DNA of 64,000 nucleotides from an uncultured Robinsoniella sp. GTDB lineage: Bacteria > Bacillota > Clostridia > Lachnospirales > Lachnospiraceae. Where the stretch lies: positions 186,001 to 250,000 of the forward strand of contig UQGG01000002.1 in NCBI GenBank assembly GCA_900540475.1. The letters are read 5' to 3'. Positions 58,829-64,000 of this stretch are shown here, in pieces; within the stretch, counting starts at the first letter, position 1; every line of letters starts with the position of its first letter. A program made the translations under genes and the position numbers. Below the pieces are notes generated by a model. That model ran no database searches. It was not told the origin of the DNA and saw nothing but the letters and a program-made list of their open reading frames with translations.

Positions 58829-60850
58829 TTATTCACACTGTTTTCTGATAACCATTACATCTCTGCCCCGAACTTCACATTTACCGGATATCAATTCATC
58901 CGTCAGCAGATTCTGATATTGTTGTGTTTCCAGATTCACCCATCCGTTCTCCACACCATGGTTGATTACAAATGTAACGTCCCCGTCTTTTCCGGTCCTT
59001 GTGGAGAGTTCAATTTCTCCGCCTGTCTCAAACAGCTGCGCAAGACCCTGTTCCTCACAGATACAGCCTACAAAATCTGACAGAAATGCATCATCCGGTT
59101 CGCAGCCCAGATAATATGCTTTTCCTTTTCCCACTTCATTTACCGTTACACAAGGCACTCCTTTGTAAAAATCGTCTCCATATACAGCCAGCGTTTTCGC
59201 AGTAGTGGGACGGATGACATCGCATAAAAATCCGGAGGTGTATTTCTCCTGAAGCGCAATGCCGTCTATGTTTACCAGAATGGTATTCTGCTCATCCGGG
59301 AACATGGCATCGGTTTCTTCCACCCAGAGACCCAGCGTTTCAGAAAGTTCTCCAGGCGCTGCGCCAAAGATACACCGGTCATTTTCATCAGCCACACCGG
59401 TCATATAAGTCGTCAGGAAAGTACCACCCTCTGCCGTAAATTTATCAATTTTTTCAGCCACACCAGGCTTCATCATATACAGCAGCGGTGCCACTACAAT
59501 CTTATATTTACTCAAATCCGCCGTGACCTTAATGATATCCACCTGGATATTTTTCTCATAAAATGCTTTATAATATTTATGAACCTGAGCCAGATAATCC
59601 ATGTCCTGTGTAGGCCCGCTGGTCAGTTCCAGTGCCCACCAGCTGTCCCAGTCAAACAAGAATGCTGCTTTTGCATCAATCTTTCCTTCCAGGAATGTAT
59701 CGCCCAGTTTCTTTAATTCCTGTCCAAGTTCAGCTATTTCCCGGTATATTCTGGTGTCATCAGTTCCAGCATGGGAAATAACTGCCCCATGGAACTTTTC
59801 CTGTCCGCCTACAGACTGTCGCATCTGGAAGAAAAGGCAGGCATCCGCCCCTCTGGCAAGTCCCTGATACGCAATGGTCCGCACCTCTCCCGGCCTCTTC
59901 AGTTTGTTATACGGCTGCCAGTTCTGCTGGTTGGGAGACTGCTCCGCAATAATATAGGATTCTCCATCCTTTAAAGCCCGCATGATGTCATGTTTCAGTG
60001 CCGGAAGGCTTCTTTCATCCCTGGGCCCCGGATAATTGTCCCATGCGGCAGAGTCCATATGTTCTACCATTTTGAACTGATTTAACTTTTTAATAAATCC
60101 CGAGATATTACTGAAGACAGGAAGATCCGGGGTGTATTTTTTCAGAATATCTGCTTCGTTTAAGTAGCATTCTATGGTTGAATCCGTTACAAATCTCATA
60201 TAGTCCAGCTGAATTGCCGGATTAAAACGATAATCGTCGTTTAACTCCGTAGGCAGCATAATTTCATCAAAATCATAGACAATACGTCCCCAGAATGCTG
60301 TATTCCATTTATCGTTTAAGTTATCAATGGTTCCGTAACGTTTTTCTAACCAAATCCGAAATTGTTTCTGACAATTTTCGCAATAACAATATGTACCATA
60401 TTCATTTGCCACATGCCATCCTACAAGTCCCGGATACGTATGATAGCGCTCTGCCATCTCTGTTGCAATTGCTGCCGCCCGCTCCCGGTACTTTTCACTG
60501 TTCACACAGAAGAACACACGCATTCCATGAGTTCTCTTCCGCCCTGCGATATCCACAGGCAGCACTTCCGGATAATTTTTAGACAGCCATGCAGGCTGTG
60601 CCGTAGTAGGCGTTGCCATAATGACATATATTTTGTTTTCCCACAGCTTTTTTAAAATCTTATCTAACCATTCAAAATGGTATTCACCTTCCCTGGGCTC
60701 GATTTTTGCCCATGCAAACACCGGTAATGTCACAAGATTTATTCCAGCTTTTTTAAATAATTGCATATCTTGTTCTATGGTGGCATCATCCCACTGCTCC
60801 GGATTATAATCACCGCCATACAATACAAATGGTGTTTTTTTACTATGCAT
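58829..60850 (-). CDS. GH42 beta-galactosidase
   Basis: A 673-residue cytoplasmic glycosidase. The N-terminal barrel begins GGDYNPEQWDDATIEQDM and has the acid/base Glu in GWHVANEYG. A zinc-type Cys cluster (CYCENCQKQF) follows, and the likely nucleophile Glu lies in SYIIAEQSPNQQNW. A trimerisation domain and small beta domain complete it. It releases galactose from oligosaccharides, probably those imported by the adjacent ABC transporter. It follows the LacI gene by 38 nt. Confidence 0.95.
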   Translation of the reverse strand: MHSKKTPFVLYGGDYNPEQWDDATIEQDMQLFKKAGINLVTLPVFAWAKIEPREGEYHFEWLDKILKKLWENKIYVIMATPTTAQPAWLSKNYPEVLPVDIAGRKRTHGMRVFFCVNSEKYRERAAAIATEMAERYHTYPGLVGWHVANEYGTYCYCENCQKQFRIWLEKRYGTIDNLNDKWNTAFWGRIVYDFDEIMLPTELNDDYRFNPAIQLDYMRFVTDSTIECYLNEADILKKYTPDLPVFSNISGFIKKLNQFKMVEHMDSAAWDNYPGPRDERSLPALKHDIMRALKDGESYIIAEQSPNQQNWQPYNKLKRPGEVRTIAYQGLARGADACLFFQMRQSVGGQEKFHGAVISHAGTDDTRIYREIAELGQELKKLGDTFLEGKIDAKAAFLFDWDSWWALELTSGPTQDMDYLAQVHKYYKAFYEKNIQVDIIKVTADLSKYKIVVAPLLYMMKPGVAEKIDKFTAEGGTFLTTYMTGVADENDRCIFGAAPGELSETLGLWVEETDAMFPDEQNTILVNIDGIALQEKYTSGFLCDVIRPTTAKTLAVYGDDFYKGVPCVTVNEVGKGKAYYLGCEPDDAFLSDFVGCICEEQGLAQLFETGGEIELSTRTGKDGDVTFVINHGVENGWVNLETQQYQNLLTDELISGKCEVRGRDVMVIRKQCE

Positions 60851-60888
60851 AATTAATACTTCTCCTTTATTCTCTTTGAATATAAGGA

Positions 60889-61920
60889 TTACTCGCTGAT
60901 ACGTTTTACGCTGCTTCGGGCTACCAGTCTGGTCCCAACTTCCATTTTTACAACGCCCTCCGTATTTTCACTGATCTTCTCAACTATCAGATTTACTGCC
61001 GATACTCCGATCTTATGCTTGGGTATCTGAATCGTGGTAAGTGGAGGATCTAACATTTCGGAAAGGGTCATATTATCAAATCCGACTATGGAAATGTCTT
61101 CCGGAATCTTATAGCCCAATTCACGGAATACACGCATGGCGCATATGGCTACGATATCATTATCTGCAAAAAATGCCCCCGGCAGATCTTTCTGCTCTTC
61201 CAGCTTATGCTTTAACTCACTGTAAACAGCTTCTCCCCCGTCTGTGGCAATCCAGATGATATCCCGTTCATTTAAAGGCAATCCGCATTTTTCCACTGCT
61301 CTTTTAAATCCGTAGTAGCGTTCTGTGAAATTGTTCGCGTTTTGGCTAACATGCAAGTAACCAATTCTTTTATGTCCCATTTTTGCAAGATGCTCTACCA
61401 CCTGATAGACACCCTGCTCATTATTTATAGTTACACAATCAAATTTACGGTGTTCCATATAGTTATCAACCATAACTACCGGAACCTTTAAATCTGTAAA
61501 AATCTTAATCTGTTCCTCTGCCATCTCTGTTGCCAGAACCAGCACGCCTTCTACATCCTGCTTCTTGATCTTCTCAGCCTCTTCCAATATCGTATCTTTG
61601 TCTGTATAGGATATCATCAGGTTATAGCCTTTAATCTTAATCTGGCTCTCCACACCTTCAATGATTTCCGAAAAAAGCTGGGAAAAATAAGGGGTACTGG
61701 CGGGAGCTATGCCATGTTTACGGTAAACCAGGAATAGAATATTCTTTTTCTCCTGAGATTCCGATACAAGCAGCTCCTCATATCCCATATCTTTTACTGC
61801 CTTACGTACTTTATTTCTTGTCGCCTCGCTGATTCCAGGTCTGTTGTTCAACACCAGTGATACCGTAGAGGGCGACAAATTCAACATACTTGCCAAATCT
61901 TTCACTTTTATCCCCATCAT
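60889..61920 (-). CDS. LacI-family transcriptional regulator
   Basis: A 343-residue repressor with an N-terminal helix-turn-helix (IKVKDLASMLNLSPSTVSLVLNNRPGISEATRNKV) and a periplasmic-binding-protein-like sugar domain ending ISIVGFDNMTLSEMLDPPLTTI. It is placed between the GH42 gene and the ABC permease genes and presumably controls both. Two adjacent ATG codons (61920 and 61917) could start it. Confidence 0.95.
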   Translation of the reverse strand: MMGIKVKDLASMLNLSPSTVSLVLNNRPGISEATRNKVRKAVKDMGYEELLVSESQEKKNILFLVYRKHGIAPASTPYFSQLFSEIIEGVESQIKIKGYNLMISYTDKDTILEEAEKIKKQDVEGVLVLATEMAEEQIKIFTDLKVPVVMVDNYMEHRKFDCVTINNEQGVYQVVEHLAKMGHKRIGYLHVSQNANNFTERYYGFKRAVEKCGLPLNERDIIWIATDGGEAVYSELKHKLEEQKDLPGAFFADNDIVAICAMRVFRELGYKIPEDISIVGFDNMTLSEMLDPPLTTIQIPKHKIGVSAVNLIVEKISENTEGVVKMEVGTRLVARSSVKRISE

Positions 61921-62026
61921 ATACCATCCTTTTTTGGATTATAAATTTTTCTAAATATTTATTAAATCTTTATTTAGTTTTATATTATCACTGGTGTTTA
62001 CTACTTGTCAATGTAAATAACGCAGG

Positions 62027-62833
62027 TTATTTGACAGAGCCTACCATACCTTCCACAAATGCATTCTGAAGCAGGAAGAATACTAAAATTGTAGGAACCG
62101 TTGAAATAATAATTCCCACCATTACCATACCGTAATCCGGTGTAAATCCCGCTGCCAGGTTAGAAACCGTAAGGGGCAGGGTGAACTTGGAGTTGCTCTG
62201 CAGCGCAATCAGCGGCCACATATAATTATTCCAGCTTGCCATGAATGAAAAGATTCCTGCTGCCGCATAGGTGGACTTCATCATAGGCATAAAAATTCTT
62301 ATAAATATTTGTAATTCATTTAACCCGTCTACTCTGGCAGCCTGAATTGTCTCCTGAGGAAATGCATGGGTATTCTGCTTAAAAAAGAAAATCAAAAACG
62401 GTGCACCAATCGCTGGCAGAATGATCGCCCAGTAACTGTTTAACAGTTTCATCTCAGAGAACATGCGGAACATGGGAATAATTTTTGCTGCAAAAGGAAC
62501 CATCATCGACGCAATCAAAACCATGAATAAAATATCTTTTCCTTTGCTTGGATAGATGACAAATGCATATCCTGCAAGAGAACAGATTACCAGGGATATG
62601 ACTACAATAATGACCGCCAGTATCGTGGAATTTAGAAATGCGCCCCACAAGTCTGCTGTCTCAAACGCATTTGTTACGTTTTTGATCAGAGAAGAGCCAA
62701 AGGTCAGCTTTCCCATGGTAATATCCTTGGAGTCATTTGTGGCACTGACCAGCATCCAGTAAAAAGGAAAAATGGAAACCAGTGACACAATGATTAAAAA
62801 CAGATGTTTGAAAATTCCGCCTACTTTATTCAT
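62027..62833 (-). CDS. Carbohydrate ABC transporter permease, MalG type
   Basis: A 268-residue permease with six helices and the coupling motif EAA-like AARVDGLNELQIFIRIFMPMMKSTYAA. It overlaps the MalF-type permease by 8 nt and is the third gene of the binding protein-permease-permease operon. No ATPase gene is nearby, as is common when a shared MsmK-type ATPase serves several CUT1 transporters. Confidence 0.95.
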   Translation of the reverse strand: MNKVGGIFKHLFLIIVSLVSIFPFYWMLVSATNDSKDITMGKLTFGSSLIKNVTNAFETADLWGAFLNSTILAVIIVVISLVICSLAGYAFVIYPSKGKDILFMVLIASMMVPFAAKIIPMFRMFSEMKLLNSYWAIILPAIGAPFLIFFFKQNTHAFPQETIQAARVDGLNELQIFIRIFMPMMKSTYAAAGIFSFMASWNNYMWPLIALQSNSKFTLPLTVSNLAAGFTPDYGMVMVGIIISTVPTILVFFLLQNAFVEGMVGSVK

Positions 62834-63707
62834 CCTTACTACCCGTTATTCCTTTCTGCACAATCGTCAGTATAATGACTAACACAAGCACTACATAAGA
62901 GATTGCCGCTGAATATCCATAACTCGGAACATAATTAAACGAAAGGTCGTAAATGTACTGAGAAATCGTTCTGGTTGCATTGCCCGGCCCGCCTCCGGTC
63001 AGATTTACTACCTCATCGAATAGCTGCAGGGTTGTATTTAATGCCATAATGCTGGTCAGAAATACAATCGGTTTCAGCAGCGGCACTGTAATTTTGAAAA
63101 AGGACTGGAAGAAGTTACACCCATCCATTTTTGCCGCTTCGTATACGGATTTGTCTATATTTTGAAGGGCTGATAAGTAAAAGATCATATAATATCCGGT
63201 ATATCTCCAGATCAGTGCTATGATAATTACCGCTTTTGCCCATCCGGCATCCAGGACAAAGGGGATTGCTTTGTCTACAATGTTTAGTTTTAACAATACC
63301 TGGTTGACAATCCCGTCTACCGCAAATAAATTCTTAAATAAAATCGAATAAGATACCAGAGATGTTACACATGGAAGAAAAATACAGGTCCTGTAAAAGC
63401 CTCTCATTTTCATCTTCGGGTCATTGAGCAGTACGGCGATTACCAGCGCTGCCAGCAGCATAACAGGAAGCTGCACTACTGCATAGAGCAGCGTATTTCC
63501 CATTGTCGTCCAAAAGGTAGCGTCTTTAAACATTCTGATATAATTTGCCAATCCAGCGAAATGCAGTGAAGCCCCCTTACCCGTTTTCAGGGAAAGGATA
63601 AACGCCTGGATCATCGGCACATAGCTGAAAATCAAAACCAGAGCGGCCGCTATCGCTACCATGGACCACCCTGTCAGGCGGTATTTTTTCTTTCCTTTAG
63701 TTTCCAT
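62826..63707 (-). CDS. Carbohydrate ABC transporter permease, MalF type
   Basis: A 293-residue permease with six helices. The coupling loop is EAAKMDGCNFFQSFFKITVPLLKPIVFL. It pairs with the MalG-type permease downstream. The ribosome site AGGAGGT is part of a hairpin-SD module also found before the MutS2-like gene. Confidence 0.95.
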   Translation of the reverse strand: METKGKKKYRLTGWSMVAIAAALVLIFSYVPMIQAFILSLKTGKGASLHFAGLANYIRMFKDATFWTTMGNTLLYAVVQLPVMLLAALVIAVLLNDPKMKMRGFYRTCIFLPCVTSLVSYSILFKNLFAVDGIVNQVLLKLNIVDKAIPFVLDAGWAKAVIIIALIWRYTGYYMIFYLSALQNIDKSVYEAAKMDGCNFFQSFFKITVPLLKPIVFLTSIMALNTTLQLFDEVVNLTGGGPGNATRTISQYIYDLSFNYVPSYGYSAAISYVVLVLVIILTIVQKGITGSKDE

Positions 63708-63713
63708 TCTTAT

Positions 63714-63752
63714 ACCTCCTGCATACCGCAGACAAGTCTGCGGTACTGCACC
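63714..63752 (-). repeat. Hairpin plus Shine-Dalgarno module before the sugar permease gene
   Basis: On the minus strand GGTGCAG, then TACCGCAGAC/GTCTGCGGTA (63724-63745, perfect 10-bp stem), then TGCAGGAGGT. It matches 34075-34113 in both the hairpin and the flanking ends. It lies between the binding-protein gene and malF and could trim or attenuate expression between them. Confidence 0.85.
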
Positions 63753-63812
63753 AATAGTAGGTTTGAAACGATATTTGTTTCAATCTTTTTTCTCCTTGTA
63801 CTTCGTCAGAAC

Positions 63813-64000
63813 TTACTGTATCGACTGATTAAACTGCTCTGCTGCATTTTTCAGGCAGTCATCCAGATTGCCTCCCGCCAGATATTCCGGCGTAACAGCT
63901 AAGAGTGCAGCCTGCGCTTCTGCTGAGAAGGCTCCTGTATCAACAGCCGGGATGTCTTTTAACCAGGATGCCAGATCTGCATTTAATTTTTGTCCGCTGT
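63813..64000 (-). CDS. Extracellular sugar-binding protein of ABC transporter, C-terminal end
   Basis: Only the last 62 residues are in the window, ending at a stop at 63813-63815; the N-terminus lies beyond 64000. The sequence (SGQKLNADLASWLKDIPAVD, then AEQFNQSIQ at the end) has the helical C-terminus expected of CUT1 solute-binding proteins, and position directly upstream of two permease genes supports this. The fragment alone would not be diagnostic. Confidence 0.75.
   Translation of the reverse strand, partial: SGQKLNADLASWLKDIPAVDTGAFSAEAQAALLAVTPEYLAGGNLDDCLKNAAEQFNQSIQ

Overview
This window reads as a chromosomal segment of an anaerobic gut Firmicute of the Lachnospiraceae/Blautia type. 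That placement is an inference from moderate-to-low G+C, strong AGGAGG ribosome sites, many ECF sigma/anti-sigma pairs, carbohydrate loci with AraC, LacI and GntR-LacI regulators, and large multidomain secreted glycosidases. No rRNA, tRNA, CRISPR array, transposase or phage gene was seen. Most genes lie on the minus strand.

Layout. 1-5.2 kb: the 5' part of a lipoprotein gene, a GerMN-like lipoprotein, an ABC exporter and an ArsR-type regulator. 5.4-7.0 kb: a dapA / small protein / c-di-AMP receptor (darA) operon. 7.4-13.7 kb: a GH105 hydrolase, an AraC regulator, a DctPQM TRAP transporter and a sugar isomerase/epimerase, which look like a pectin (rhamnogalacturonan/uronate) locus. 13.8-21.7 kb: signalling, with an ECF sigma/anti-sigma pair, two paralogous LytS-like kinases around one response regulator with a SARP/OmpR-like DNA-binding domain, and a second ECF sigma with an RsgI-like anti-sigma and an Asp-rich secreted protein. 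22.1-27.2 kb: an araR-araA-araB-araD arabinose operon. 27.5-31.6 kb: NUDIX, flavodoxin, TetR, nitroreductase, YczE-like and DUF2007 genes. 31.9-39.5 kb: a 19-codon Cys-rich peptide gene, a MutS2-like protein without Smr domain, an ABC-2 exporter operon preceded by a large structured RNA region, and a TetR-controlled ABC exporter. 39.9-44.1 kb: malic enzyme, an LDH/MDH-family enzyme and two membrane proteins. 44.3-58.7 kb: a host-glycan system of a BglG/LicT antiterminator, EIIA, HPr-like protein, EIIBC and two giant secreted beta-N-acetylhexosaminidases (GH20, GH84). 58.8-64 kb: GH42 beta-galactosidase, LacI and a sugar ABC transporter cut by the window edge.

How it fits together. The glycan system carries two ribonucleic antiterminator (RAT) sites overlapping terminators, one before the antiterminator gene and one before GH20. 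This ties secreted hexosaminidase synthesis to PTS sugar flux. Two distant promoters, at 0.6 kb and 44.2 kb, share the same twin-palindrome operator with identical spacing and so probably form one regulon.

The most unusual items are the roughly 390-nt structured RNA (36742-37128), the 19-aa peptide gene, a five-copy promoter-like repeat array before a TetR gene, an 11-bp direct repeat placed as for SARP activators before the second kinase, a hairpin plus Shine-Dalgarno module used before two unrelated genes, and an interspersed long-palindrome element with one near-complete and several partial copies. No computation was run: folds, family names and homologies are read by eye.
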